A stretch of DNA of 64,000 bases from Planctomycetota bacterium (GCA_021790385.1 JAJYDW010000009.1:19390-83389); one strand, 5' to 3'; shown: positions 8,412 to 19,147, numbered from the stretch's first letter. The notes: generated by a model from the sequence alone, not told the origin. Program-made: numbers and translations.

Positions 8412-9759
8412 GTAAGCTCCAATGAACTGTAAACCGTCCGCCGACGACTATCCTTCTCATTATACATTTGCCATCTCGATTGCAACAATATTCACACCGC
8501 CGAACCATCCGCAATGGACCGCGCAAAGACTCAGGGCCTCAGGACCTCCGGGCCGAGATGATCATAATTTGGCTTTATTCTCGGACGAGGATATGGTTAC
8601 GTGTAGTGTGGCTTAGCGTTTATACAGCGGTTGTCCGCCGCGGAGCGAAGCTGCTTGTGAGCAAGTTTTTTAAGTTGGTGGTGGGCAGGAGAGCTAGGTA
8701 ACAATACGTGAACCGTGGAATGTCATATTGGATATTGAACACATTAACTCATATAAATAATATGTGGTTGATCGGCCTATTTTCGGTGGGTTTCATCATC
8801 ATCTAAACGCGGAGGACTGGGCTGAAATGGTTGCTCCCGCTGTAATTTTTAATTCTTATTTCCGCCAGCATTATTTTCTGCTGCGTGCATGGTGCCTGCG
8901 GTACATCCCTCCAGGGTTGCACGCGGCGCACACTCCCAGCGTGGCTGGCCTTTGCCGTGGCCGCCAAGTGCCGATTTTGCGGGCCTGGTTCGCCTCGATC
9001 ACACTTACGGTGGTACTTTTTTCGCCCCCACGCTGCCCGCCCAACCACCTCCGGGCGCTCGCCGTGATTCCGCCGAGCCAGGCGGCAGGCGGCTTGGGAA
9101 AACCAGGGAGTGATTAGGCCGATCCGCCATGCCCATTACGCCGGTTTCGCCATGATAGGTGATGCCATGAATATAAGACCACGTTTACGGCTAATGGCAG
9201 GAGTCACCCTGATTGGCACCGCTGTGGCGGTGGGGGCGACAGTTCCTACATAACAGCGATGGGTGGTCCGGTGGCGAAATTACAGGCGGCCCTGCGCCAA
9301 GCTCTGGCGGCCGACCGGCTGTGTAGCGCCGACCAAGCCCACCCCTCCACCATGACCCCCGCTAAGCGCAAGACATTTTGGGCGGCAGAAATGGGTTTTG
9401 AATTTGAAATTTCAGAGTTAAGAGTTTGATGGGCAGCGGTAGATTGGGAAGACGCGGCCACCAAGGTGGCCGGCGTAGCGCCAGTTGGCAAGACCCAGCG
9501 GTGGGCCGCTTGTATTCGTCGTGGTTGGAGGGAGGAATAGCTGGAAAATGCGGCCTGGGACGTATAGTAAATCGGAGGTTAAATCCATGATCGAGTGAAT
9601 TGTTAATGTTCGCCGTGGCGATGGGGACATCGCCGGCTACGATGGCGTAGGATATGAATTAATTGTTGCGCGGCGCTGGAGCAGGACTTTTCATTGTAAG
9701 GCGCAGTGGGTAAACTGCGGCAAGTATGGTCGGCGTACGTTTTTAAGGAGCTTGTTACA

Positions 9760-10869
9760 TTGACCTCACTAAATAAAACACGAATCGGCATCATCGGCTG
9801 CGGTAATATCAGCGGCGTTTATTTTCAGGCGGGTAAGCGCTTTGAAAATCTAGAGGTGGTTGCCTGCAGCGATCTGGATATTTCCCGGGCCAAAGCCCGG
9901 GCGGCTGAATTCGAAGTTAAAATCGCATGCAGCCCGCAGGAGATACTTAAGCTGCCGGAAGTGGATCTGATCGTGAACTTAACCATTCCCAAAGCCCATG
10001 CCGAAATCGCCATTGCGGCGTTGGAGCACGGCAAGCACACATACAGCGAAAAGCCTTTCGGCGTGAACAAGGCCGAAGGGCAGGCCATACTTAACGCGGC
10101 GAAAGCCCGGAACCTGCGGGTGGGCTGTGCGCCGGATACTTTTTTAGGCGGCGGCATTCAAACCTGCCGGAAGATTATTGATGATGGGTGGATCGGGCAG
10201 CCCATTGCCGCGACCGCCCACATGGCGTGCCACGGTCATGAAACCTGGCATCCGGATCCGGATTTTTATTACCAGCCCGGTGGCGGGCCTATGTTTGATA
10301 TGGGGCCATATTATCTTACGGCTCTGATTAACCTGATCGGCCCGGTGCGGCAAGTTTGCGGGTTGGCCCGAGCCGCATTTGGCCAGCGGCGCATCACCAG
10401 CAAGCCCAAATTCGGCACGATGATTGAGGTCAACACCCCCACACATGTGGCCGGAGTCATGGATTTCTGCAATGGAGCCATCGGCACCATTGTGACATCC
10501 TTTGATGTGTGGCATCACCAGTTGCCTATCATTGAAATTTATGGAACTACGGGAACATTGCAGGTGCCGGACCCCAACGGCTTTGGCGGAGTCATTCGCG
10601 TACGACGTATGGGCGCGGCGGATTGGGCCACGGTACCGCTGGCTTATGGTTATCAGGAAAATTCACGAGGTTTGGGCGTAGCGGATATGGCTGCGGCCAT
10701 CAAGGCCAATCGTCCGCACCGGGCCAGCGGCGAACTGGCATTTCATGTTCTGGAGCTGATGCAGGGCTTTCTGGATGCCTCCAGAGAACAGGCTTACGTG
10801 CAGATAAAAACACAACCGGATCGGCCCGCGGCGCTGCCGCTGAACCTCGTGGATGGCAAGATTGACTGA
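9760..10869 (+). CDS. Gfo/Idh/MocA family oxidoreductase
   Basis: RIGIIGCGNISGVYFQAGKRFENLEVVACSDLD (Rossmann), EKPFGVN motif. TTG start at 9760 with AAGGAG upstream; the tracked start at 9706 is likely too early. Confidence 0.9.
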   Translation: MTSLNKTRIGIIGCGNISGVYFQAGKRFENLEVVACSDLDISRAKARAAEFEVKIACSPQEILKLPEVDLIVNLTIPKAHAEIAIAALEHGKHTYSEKPFGVNKAEGQAILNAAKARNLRVGCAPDTFLGGGIQTCRKIIDDGWIGQPIAATAHMACHGHETWHPDPDFYYQPGGGPMFDMGPYYLTALINLIGPVRQVCGLARAAFGQRRITSKPKFGTMIEVNTPTHVAGVMDFCNGAIGTIVTSFDVWHHQLPIIEIYGTTGTLQVPDPNGFGGVIRVRRMGAADWATVPLAYGYQENSRGLGVADMAAAIKANRPHRASGELAFHVLELMQGFLDASREQAYVQIKTQPDRPAALPLNLVDGKID

Positions 10870-10876
10870 TCGCCGT

Positions 10877-11020
10877 GAGGGGCTGCGCAAAATAACTGCA
10901 CACTTTACCGGCCGGTTCTTTTCAGCGGTGGCTGGTGGCGGAGTTGTGGTTCGCCGCGGCAATGGTGACATCGTCGGCTACTGCGCCGCATTCATACACT
11001 TTATTTCCTGACCGCCTCTT
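10877..11020. repeat. MITE-like intergenic element, copy 1
   Basis: Left end GAGGGGCTGCGCAAAATAACTGCACA. Reverse complement of right end AAGAGGCGGTCAGGAAATAAAGTGTATGAATG. Similar ends occur at 30972-31135 and 53537. Confidence 0.5.
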
Positions 11021-12065
11021 AGCGCTGATAAAGCGGCAGATAATGAAAGGGCACGCACAAGCCGAGAATAGCCATGCCAGTGGCGTAGGTTTTGTGGCCC
11101 TGCATTTCAATACCAAAGGGGGTCCAGAATCCGGCGGGAGCTTGAATTTTGAGCAGTTGCTCGCAGATATGCGGATAAATAACCCGCCAGTAGCGTCCTC
11201 CCAACTGATTGGCAGCCTGAGAGCAATAATAGACGGCATAAAAATAAAATTGTTCGTTGGTGGCCAAGGGATGCGCCAGAAGATAATCTCCGCCGCTAAG
11301 GGCCTGGGGCATATTGCGTTTGCCCAGCAATTCCAAAGCTACAATGCCGGTTCCCGTGCGGGCCCGGCCCGGAGGGCCGTGTGGCTGATAAGAAAATCCG
11401 CCATTGGGGCAGGCGTCCCGCAAGACAAAAGCAATACCATCTTTGATGGCCGATGCCGGAATATTTGCGCCGGAATCAGCGGCACCGCGCAAGGCCATGA
11501 GTTGCCAGCCGGTACAGGAAATATCCGCATCGGTTTCACCGGGCTGATAACGCCAGCCACCGGCAAAAATGCCCTGTGTGCGTTTTTGGGCTCGCAAAAT
11601 AAGCTGAATGGCTTTGCCGATGGCTTGGCCGATGCGCATGCGCAAATTACCATGACACAAGCCATAAGCTTCCGTCAACATAACCGTACTGATGCCATGA
11701 TCGTACATGGTACCGCCCGGTGGAGCGATGTAACCATCCGGCTGCTGAATGGAAAGAATCCAGTTGATGCCGCGATCAATAACGTGATGATATGGCCCCA
11801 CCTGGGGCATATAACCACGAGCCAGAAAGGCCATAACAGCGACGGCGGTGGAGGCGGGCTTATCTTGTCGGGCCGCGCTAAAGCTGCCGTCGGGCCGTTG
11901 ATGCCGGGCCAGCCAATGCAACCCGCGAGCGATGGCAGCGCGGACGTTTTGGGGCACTGAATCCGGCCCGGTTGTACCGTAGGATGGTGATGCCGTTATG
12001 CCGACCCAAAGCCATGCCAAAACGACGGCACAAAGAATGGCGGGAATGGTTCTGCTGGTGTACAT
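11019..12065 (-). CDS. Secreted prenyltransferase/squalene-oxidase repeat (alpha/alpha barrel) protein
   Basis: Signal peptide; repeats such as GLHWLARHQRPDGSFSA, GINWILSIQQPDGYIAPPGG, GFSYQPHG; terpene cyclase-like repeat pattern. Confidence 0.8.
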   Translation of the reverse strand: MYTSRTIPAILCAVVLAWLWVGITASPSYGTTGPDSVPQNVRAAIARGLHWLARHQRPDGSFSAARQDKPASTAVAVMAFLARGYMPQVGPYHHVIDRGINWILSIQQPDGYIAPPGGTMYDHGISTVMLTEAYGLCHGNLRMRIGQAIGKAIQLILRAQKRTQGIFAGGWRYQPGETDADISCTGWQLMALRGAADSGANIPASAIKDGIAFVLRDACPNGGFSYQPHGPPGRARTGTGIVALELLGKRNMPQALSGGDYLLAHPLATNEQFYFYAVYYCSQAANQLGGRYWRVIYPHICEQLLKIQAPAGFWTPFGIEMQGHKTYATGMAILGLCVPFHYLPLYQR

Positions 12066-12068
12066 GGA

Positions 12069-15000
12069 CTATTCTCCCGGGCCTGTTGCAGTACCCATCC
12101 TGGCAATGCGCAGGTAATAATTACGGATCAACCGGCGATAACCTGGCGGCAGTTTTTGCCGGGCGATGTTGATCAGTCGCTGCTGGCGGAGCGGCCCGAG
12201 ATTTTCCCACTGGGCAGCGCTGATACCAAATGCGGAAATTCTTGGCGGCAGCCTGGCGGCGGGGCCGCTCGGGCCGGATATACCCGACGGATTAGAGGAC
12301 ATACCGGGGGCGGCCTGGCCCGGCCTGGAAGATGCCGCGGCCATAGGTCCAGCCTCCGTAGACATATTGTCCGTCATGGACGCAGTCTGACTCATGGCAT
12401 GGGCAGCGGATTGAAGCGACTGGGCAGCCTGGGCCGCAGCCTGGGCATTGCCGGTGAGGGCATTTTGCTCGGCAGCAATCGCATTCTGGACCTGCTGCGC
12501 CGCGGCAAGCATGGGAGCCGATTCGCGGTGGCCAGAGCTGGAATTATTCTGGCCGTTGGACTGCCGTTGTTGCTGGTTTCCGGAAGTTTGCTGATCACCT
12601 GGAGCGGGCTGATGCGAATGGTTTTGGCCTTGGCCGCCGGCAAGCTGACGATGGATTTCGCCGGCGTGCGCCTGCCATTGCTGATAATGCGGCAATTCCG
12701 CAAGTTCCGGGGAATGATTGAGGCCATTAAGCACATCCCTGGCCATCTGCATGTGTTCCAGAGCCGCCTGCTGATATTCCTGGGAAGCAGGCTGATTGTG
12801 CTGGGCCTGGGCCTTGGCGGCACGGATTTGCTGCGAGGCGGCCCGGCGCATCTGTTGGCGAACCTGGGCCATGGTTTGCGCGATATCCGGCGCGCCTTGC
12901 CGAGCCTGTTTTTTTATTTGGGCTGCAAACTCTGTAGATTTATTGATGGCGGAGGCGATTTTCTTTTGTCGGGCGTGAATGGCCGTGGAATTCAAGGGTT
13001 TAAGATCGGCAATAGCACGGGCAGTTTGTGCGGCCAGCGCATCCTGGCGACGGGCCAACTTCCGCACGGCGCGGCTGGTTTGCTGAGCTTGCCGTTGCAG
13101 GGATTGGTATTGATGCAGCGACTGGGCCTGATGTTGCGCAGCGCTGCGGAGTTTGGCGGCGGCCTGCACGAGCAAGTTACCACCTGCGGGCACCAGTTGA
13201 TGCAGGACATTATGGGCAGCCAGTTTGGCGGCGGCACGGACCGCCTGCAACTTGGCTTGTTGGGTCGGCGAAGGATTTTCGTTAAGCATCTGGTCGGCCT
13301 GCTGACGAATGGCATCAGCCACCCGGGCCGCATGCTCCAGGGCGTCAGCGGGCACGGTTTTCTGTTGCAGCCCGGCCAGGGCCTGCTGCACACGATCTGC
13401 AAGATGATTGGCAATGACTTTATTCTGCAACACCTGCTGCCGGGCGGCCTGTTCCTGCGGCGATTGCGCCTGGCGTGAAAACCTCTGGAGTTGCCCGGCC
13501 TGAACGCGCAGAGTGGAGGCGATATGGCGCTGGGCTTCAAGGCCTGCAGCGTTGTTGTTTTGCTGGAGGTTATTAACCGCAGCCTGCATCATAGCGGATG
13601 TCGGATGCAGCGCATGAGCGCTGTGCAACTGCTGTGCATGGCTGTGATTGAGCTGGGCAATCGCTTGATTGAGGGCCTGCTGCTGCGCAGCCAACGCCCG
13701 AAGTTTTTGCTGCTCGCTCACCACATGAAGCGCCGCTTGCAAGCGGGTATTGGTATGCTTTTGCGCCTGAATAATGTCGGTTATGCGTCGCGAGAGCTTT
13801 TTGAGCTGAGGCTGAAGTTTATCCGCCTCCGGCGTCTGGAGCACCTTGTTTTGATGAAGCAATCCCTGGAGTTGCCGGGTGGCCTGCTGCTGTAAACGGC
13901 TAATGGCCGGTGTTGTACCGGTAGCCGCCAAAGCCTGGGAAATATGAGATTCCTGTTGGGCCAGTTGGGCAAGGGATTTCTTTAACCTTCTTTGCAGGGC
14001 AATGTTCTGATTGTCGGCAATAAAACGGTGCATCAATTGCGCAAGCTGAGCCTGGGCTTGCCCAAGATCCATCCGGCTTTGGGCCGCCAGGGGCTGGCTT
14101 TTTCCCGGTTGATTGGCATTAAACCGGGCCTGGGCCATGGCGTTGGCGGACCGGCGCAAAAGACCGCGGGCTATTTTGTTCGCCTGGGCTGCGATATCGC
14201 CATAATCGGTATGGACGAACTGGCGCGTTTTGGTGGCGAGATTTCGGCCGACCGCGGCGATATTGTTTTTCACCTGCGATGCGAGCTTGCGGAAGTAAGG
14301 AGAAAGTGCGGTCTGATGCGGTTGACCGGCAATCTGGGCCGCCGGCCCCTGTTGCTGCTGAATCATCTGCATCGCGTGCTGGATGGCGGCCTGCAGGGCG
14401 TGTTGTATTTTTTGATCCTGCCGGGCCTGATAACTCTGCTGCAGTCCTGGATCTATGATAAATTCATGGAGCGACGTTTCGGTGACATGTTCAACCGGTT
14501 CTGCGTTGTCGATGGCTTGTAGTTGATAGTTCAGCCGGGCAGGGTGCAGCAATGGCCATTGCTGCAACATCCGGGCAATGGAGACCATCCATTGCCCTTT
14601 GAAGGTGGAAACATTCCGAGATCCCAGCGGTATGGAGAAAGTGCGCGGAGCGGAACCATCCACGGAAACAAATGCGTTGATAGCGGTGAGGCGAAACTGG
14701 GCCGAGGCCCGAAACACCACAGGCACATGATCGTCGGGGCGTACATGAATGGTTTGTGCGGGTTGAATGATCCGGATGGCCGGAGGGAGAGAAGGTAAAA
14801 TGACAATGGGCCATTGATTGCGGCCCACGTTGCCGATGCGTTTATTATTCAGCAAAGCAACACGATAGCTGGTGGTTTTCCACAAAGTGAAAGTGGCCTG
14901 ATACACTTGCAAGCCCATCGGTGTAAGCGGCAGCGTTTGCGAGGTGGACGTGCCGGTTGCCAGGACCAGGGCACTTTTTTTATTCAACGGTTCGGTGGTG

Positions 15001-16016
15001 TGGATTATCACCTGCACCTGGGTCCCCTGCAATCCGGTAAGAGAGCCGCTGTCACTGCGCACAATTTTGGCAGGCAGATGCGAGTAGGCAGGATACGTGT
15101 AATGCTTTTCATAAAGCGTAATCGCCGGACGGGCAATGACCTTCACGGCATACCATGCCGACGCTCCGTCCGCGGTGACAATACGATACTGAAAGCTGCT
15201 TTGATTGTCGGCAAAATCATGCCGAAAGGACCTGGGACCGATGCGGGTCATGGCGGCGGTGGAGCGCTGACTATGGGCATAGAGGGCCTCCACGGAAACA
15301 CCGGCGTCATTTACAGCAAGACGGGGGGGCGGCGGCGCAGGGAAAAACGCCCGAATGGAAACTGCATCTCCCTGCCCGATAGCGACATTGCCGGGCTGCA
15401 CCCGGATATTCTGGTTTACGGGCAAGGCCGCAGCCCACGGCTCTATCGCCTGCTTAAGCCCACGGGCGACCAGCCCCGGCATCAGCAGGCCAATGACCAG
15501 CCACGCCAGGATCAGCGGGGTGCAGTACAATGTCCACCGCCCTAACAATCCCAGTGAAACAGCGCGCTGCGGGTCCACGGTTTGGGCATCCGCTGCGGCC
15601 TGACCAATGACATGGTCCATGAGTTGCCGGGACCCCTGCAGAGCATCCTGCCGGTGCTGCACAAATTCCACCGCGGTCAGAAAACGCTCCTGTGATTCGG
15701 GCGTGGCAACATCCATGCTGGTGGCAGCCTGGGCGATATCCAACGGAATCAGCGCCGGACGGAGCAAACGAATGGACGTAGCAAGTATGATTCCCCAAGA
15801 CAGTATGGTCAACCCCCAGCGCACGATAAAAGGCATGCCGGGGAACCGCCCCAAAAGCAAGGCCGCAGCCAAGGCTACTGCCATAGTAATGGCCGCAACT
15901 TTGGTCAGAGCAATGGCGATGCGCACGGCGCGATGTCGGCCCGCAACAGCGCGCAACGGCCGATGAAGGCGTTCGGACATTTCTGTGAATTCTGGAAGTG
16001 GAGGTACTGCCGACAT
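12069..16016 (-). CDS. Giant (1315 aa) membrane-anchored Gln/Ala-rich coiled-coil protein, DUF4175-like
   Basis: Two TM helices near the N-terminus, a beta-rich extracytoplasmic segment, then a long Q/A-rich helical region. Sits in the MoxR/Bat operon. Confidence 0.7.
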   Translation of the reverse strand: MSAVPPLPEFTEMSERLHRPLRAVAGRHRAVRIAIALTKVAAITMAVALAAALLLGRFPGMPFIVRWGLTILSWGIILATSIRLLRPALIPLDIAQAATSMDVATPESQERFLTAVEFVQHRQDALQGSRQLMDHVIGQAAADAQTVDPQRAVSLGLLGRWTLYCTPLILAWLVIGLLMPGLVARGLKQAIEPWAAALPVNQNIRVQPGNVAIGQGDAVSIRAFFPAPPPPRLAVNDAGVSVEALYAHSQRSTAAMTRIGPRSFRHDFADNQSSFQYRIVTADGASAWYAVKVIARPAITLYEKHYTYPAYSHLPAKIVRSDSGSLTGLQGTQVQVIIHTTEPLNKKSALVLATGTSTSQTLPLTPMGLQVYQATFTLWKTTSYRVALLNNKRIGNVGRNQWPIVILPSLPPAIRIIQPAQTIHVRPDDHVPVVFRASAQFRLTAINAFVSVDGSAPRTFSIPLGSRNVSTFKGQWMVSIARMLQQWPLLHPARLNYQLQAIDNAEPVEHVTETSLHEFIIDPGLQQSYQARQDQKIQHALQAAIQHAMQMIQQQQGPAAQIAGQPHQTALSPYFRKLASQVKNNIAAVGRNLATKTRQFVHTDYGDIAAQANKIARGLLRRSANAMAQARFNANQPGKSQPLAAQSRMDLGQAQAQLAQLMHRFIADNQNIALQRRLKKSLAQLAQQESHISQALAATGTTPAISRLQQQATRQLQGLLHQNKVLQTPEADKLQPQLKKLSRRITDIIQAQKHTNTRLQAALHVVSEQQKLRALAAQQQALNQAIAQLNHSHAQQLHSAHALHPTSAMMQAAVNNLQQNNNAAGLEAQRHIASTLRVQAGQLQRFSRQAQSPQEQAARQQVLQNKVIANHLADRVQQALAGLQQKTVPADALEHAARVADAIRQQADQMLNENPSPTQQAKLQAVRAAAKLAAHNVLHQLVPAGGNLLVQAAAKLRSAAQHQAQSLHQYQSLQRQAQQTSRAVRKLARRQDALAAQTARAIADLKPLNSTAIHARQKKIASAINKSTEFAAQIKKQARQGAPDIAQTMAQVRQQMRRAASQQIRAAKAQAQHNQPASQEYQQAALEHMQMARDVLNGLNHSPELAELPHYQQWQAHAGEIHRQLAGGQGQNHSHQPAPGDQQTSGNQQQRQSNGQNNSSSGHRESAPMLAAAQQVQNAIAAEQNALTGNAQAAAQAAQSLQSAAHAMSQTASMTDNMSTEAGPMAAASSRPGQAAPGMSSNPSGISGPSGPAARLPPRISAFGISAAQWENLGPLRQQRLINIARQKLPPGYRRLIRNYYLRIARMGTATGPGE

Positions 16017-16132
16017 TTAAAAGTCCTTAGAGCCTGGCGGAAACACGAATCGAGTCGTTCTGCCTGTTATTCTATTCTAACGTCCAACCGAATAAATCAT
16101 TCCATCCACAAACCACCATGATGGCGTTTGTT

Positions 16133-19100
16133 CTAAACAATGCCATTACGTTTGCGAATAATCCACTCCACCATCACCACCAGCGTAAAGAGAATAAGAA
16201 ATATAAATTGCAGCAGCTTGGTGTAAAAGCTGTGCGGATTGCCGAAAAATCCGGACTGTTCCGGAATATGCAGGGTTCTTTTAAGGTTCGGTATTTGCCT
16301 GGCCAGTAAGGCGGCAAAAGGACCGGGCAAAGCGATACCATTACCGGCGGCTGCAATTCGCAACATTTGCGCCGGGTCACTGGCAGTATCCAACATTTCC
16401 AAATCCGGCCGTGGCCGGATCCAAAAGGGAAGAGATTTCACTGTGGCGGTCGGGTCGTCTTTGAGCAGCAAACTCACCGGCGGACCGCGGAGTGTGAGCC
16501 GGTAGTGGCCTGATGATAGCCCACTGATGGAGGCTTCATAAAATCCGGGGGAGCCTGGTACACCAATCATCCTGGCGGATGCTACGACCCCACCGGAAGG
16601 TGCCGCCGCATTAACCGAAGATGGAATTTTCCGGACGATTGCCCGGAACGCCAGGCCTGTTTCCGGCAGAAGATTTTCTCCCAGCACACGCGCCCGGACG
16701 CGCACCATTCGCCCCATCCGAAAAGCATGATGGTTCAACCCAAAGCGGACATACCGTCCACCGGCGGGCAGTTGCGACCCCACCGCCCAACGCAGTACCT
16801 GGGACCATAAGACGTTTTGGAGATTGTCCCCCCCCACCTGCCGCAGCCGCCAACTTTCGTCGCTGGCCAGATACAACACCCGCCCAGAACCCACGGACAT
16901 GGTTGCCAGCAGCGCCCGGTGTTTGGACGTTAGACCGTTATGAGCGACATTGGCCCCTGGGTCTCCAATAGCCCATAGCACCCGGGCGGCGGGTTTGACA
17001 TGCGTTTGGCGGCTGTGCCAGTACCAACGCGGCATATCGCGCCACAACTGGGCGTTGTGCCCGTGGGTTAAACCAAACTGGCCAAAACTGGAACTTAAGC
17101 CTTCCGCGGTGAGTTGCGGCACAAAACCTCGCCGAAACTGCTCTTCGAGTACGGCCGGAGACCAATGGCTGGTCGGCTTGACCGGCAGCAAGGATTGCAG
17201 CGGCATACCGATGTAGTCTCCCGGCATGTGCTGAGGACCGGCGATGAGCACCAGTGCCGCACCGCGATTTTTAACCGCGGCCACAATGGCCTGTTGATCG
17301 GCGATATTGAGCACGCGTGGCGGCACATCGCCGATAATAATGAGGTTGTAAACCATCCACTGCTTAATCGTTTGCGGCAGAATTTGCGCCAGATAGCTGG
17401 GATTTTTGGGAAACGCCTGCAACGCCGGCGGTGCCTGGATTCCCGGAATTTTTACGGGATGCAGAAGAATGGCCTGCAAGTGCACCCGCGGATTGCGGGA
17501 AAAATATTTGACCAGATATTGATAATCCCATCCCGGCTGATCATCCACCAGCAGCACCTGCAGCTTATCACGCCGCACCGTTACCCGAAAATGCCGCACC
17601 GTACCCATGCGATTGAGCACTCCCGGAATGGGCAGAATATGGATGGTATACCGATAGCCCCCCGCCAGCGGTGGATGATCTTGAAAGACTACAGGCTCAA
17701 GAACATCCGGACTATGAGCCTTGATAACTTTAGACTCCAGGAGTTTTTTTCCGCGTAGAAATTCCAACCGCACTACTTTGCCGCTCAGGCCGGTAATATG
17801 AATAAGGGCGGTAGCCTTCACCACGGAATGTTTATATATCCAACCGGGAGCTTGAATCTGTTTAATCGTGGCTGCCGGCGCCGCTTTGTCCGAACCTACC
17901 ACCAGGGTAAAAACTTTCATGCCGCGCACGGCCAGAAGCCGGGCAATTTCCGCCGGGGCAGGCCCCGCATTTTGCCGCCCGTCCGAAACAACGACCACGC
18001 TGGAAGCCCGGCCATTGGCTGCGCGCTGGGCCACAGCTTGAAGCCCGGCGGCGAGATTGGTCTGCTTGGCTGTTGAGGACATCGCGCTTTGCAACACCTG
18101 ATTGGCATTGCCAGGCGTTAAAGTGCCGGCCGCCACACCACGGGCGCCGAAACTGACCACCCGCACCCGATAGCGTTTGTACAACTGAGGAAAAGCCACC
18201 TGTACCTTCGGCGGGCGGTAGCTCAAAATAGCCTGCGCCAATTCCGAGCGCGTCATCATGCCCACCCGGGCCAAAGCCTGCGACACCTGCTGATTCCCGG
18301 CGTGAGCCGCCAGGAAAGCTTGATCTTGGTAATTGGCAGCGGCGTTTAAATTCTGCAACACCAGATCCATGTTAATGCGCATGGCCCGCCAGGGAAGCGT
18401 CTGCTGAGGCAGCGGATTTTTAGCCTGTTGAACCTGCTTGATGATGGTAGTCATCATCGCTTGCAGCCGAATTATTCCAGCGTGTAGAGCAGCACTTTCC
18501 TGATGGCCTAAACCCGTGCTCAGGCTATCCGCCACCGCCTTAAATTGGTTTCGCCAGGCACGCAGCCGATGGAGAAATTGCTGATCCACGTGTGATGCCG
18601 CCAATCCGATACTAAAACGGCTGCGGCGCTGCAACTGGGCAAAACGCGAAAGCTCCTGACTTATAATGCTCAAACGGGCCAGGTCCATATCCGTCGAGTC
18701 GGACCACACGCCTGGGGAGATATAACCTAATTGACAAGCCCAACGCAACTGCGCCACGTGCGAACCCTGTGGATCGGTCAGGGCCATCGACTGGCTGCGA
18801 TCCAGCACCAGCCAGAGTGTGCCGGCGGAATGAACGTCATGCGTCCAGCGGAGAGTGGGCCGTAAAAGCAGCAGCACCAACAGGAGGACCAGAGCCAGGC
18901 GTAAAATCAAAAGTAATACCAGCGTTCGCCGGGGCACCAGGGATTTCTGGGCCTGATACAGATATACAATCAAGCCCATGCAAACTACTGCGGCCAGTAT
19001 GATGAGCCAAAGACCAAGGGCCGGCAGCACAGAAAGATGCCAGCCGGAATTACCCGCTGTTTTAGCGGCCGATTCGACTGCGGCCCTGGCTGCGGTTGTT

Positions 19101-19147
19101 GCTTGCATGGCAGTGCTCATATCCTGCAACTCCCTGCGGACAGCCAC
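16133..19147 (-). CDS. VWA-domain / glutamine amidotransferase-like membrane protein
   Basis: LWLVLDRSQSMALTDPQGS (DxSxS MIDAS), N-terminal TM helices, LQVLLVDDQPGWDYQYLVKYFSRNPRVHLQAILLHP. Confidence 0.8.
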   Translation of the reverse strand: MAVRRELQDMSTAMQATTAARAAVESAAKTAGNSGWHLSVLPALGLWLIILAAVVCMGLIVYLYQAQKSLVPRRTLVLLLILRLALVLLLVLLLLRPTLRWTHDVHSAGTLWLVLDRSQSMALTDPQGSHVAQLRWACQLGYISPGVWSDSTDMDLARLSIISQELSRFAQLQRRSRFSIGLAASHVDQQFLHRLRAWRNQFKAVADSLSTGLGHQESAALHAGIIRLQAMMTTIIKQVQQAKNPLPQQTLPWRAMRINMDLVLQNLNAAANYQDQAFLAAHAGNQQVSQALARVGMMTRSELAQAILSYRPPKVQVAFPQLYKRYRVRVVSFGARGVAAGTLTPGNANQVLQSAMSSTAKQTNLAAGLQAVAQRAANGRASSVVVVSDGRQNAGPAPAEIARLLAVRGMKVFTLVVGSDKAAPAATIKQIQAPGWIYKHSVVKATALIHITGLSGKVVRLEFLRGKKLLESKVIKAHSPDVLEPVVFQDHPPLAGGYRYTIHILPIPGVLNRMGTVRHFRVTVRRDKLQVLLVDDQPGWDYQYLVKYFSRNPRVHLQAILLHPVKIPGIQAPPALQAFPKNPSYLAQILPQTIKQWMVYNLIIIGDVPPRVLNIADQQAIVAAVKNRGAALVLIAGPQHMPGDYIGMPLQSLLPVKPTSHWSPAVLEEQFRRGFVPQLTAEGLSSSFGQFGLTHGHNAQLWRDMPRWYWHSRQTHVKPAARVLWAIGDPGANVAHNGLTSKHRALLATMSVGSGRVLYLASDESWRLRQVGGDNLQNVLWSQVLRWAVGSQLPAGGRYVRFGLNHHAFRMGRMVRVRARVLGENLLPETGLAFRAIVRKIPSSVNAAAPSGGVVASARMIGVPGSPGFYEASISGLSSGHYRLTLRGPPVSLLLKDDPTATVKSLPFWIRPRPDLEMLDTASDPAQMLRIAAAGNGIALPGPFAALLARQIPNLKRTLHIPEQSGFFGNPHSFYTKLLQFIFLILFTLVVMVEWIIRKRNGIV

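Noticed and set aside
7650-8432. 260-aa plus-strand ORF
   Set aside because: Antisense shadow of the ThuA-like gene.
10935-11960. 341-aa plus-strand ORF
   Set aside because: Antisense to the cyclase-repeat gene, which has a clear signal peptide and repeats; no family features in this ORF.
12156-13478. 440-aa plus-strand ORF
   Set aside because: Antisense to the 1315-aa coiled-coil gene; an artefact of Gln/Ala codon bias, no recognisable domain.
14814-15545. 243-aa plus-strand ORF
   Set aside because: Antisense shadow of the 1315-aa gene.
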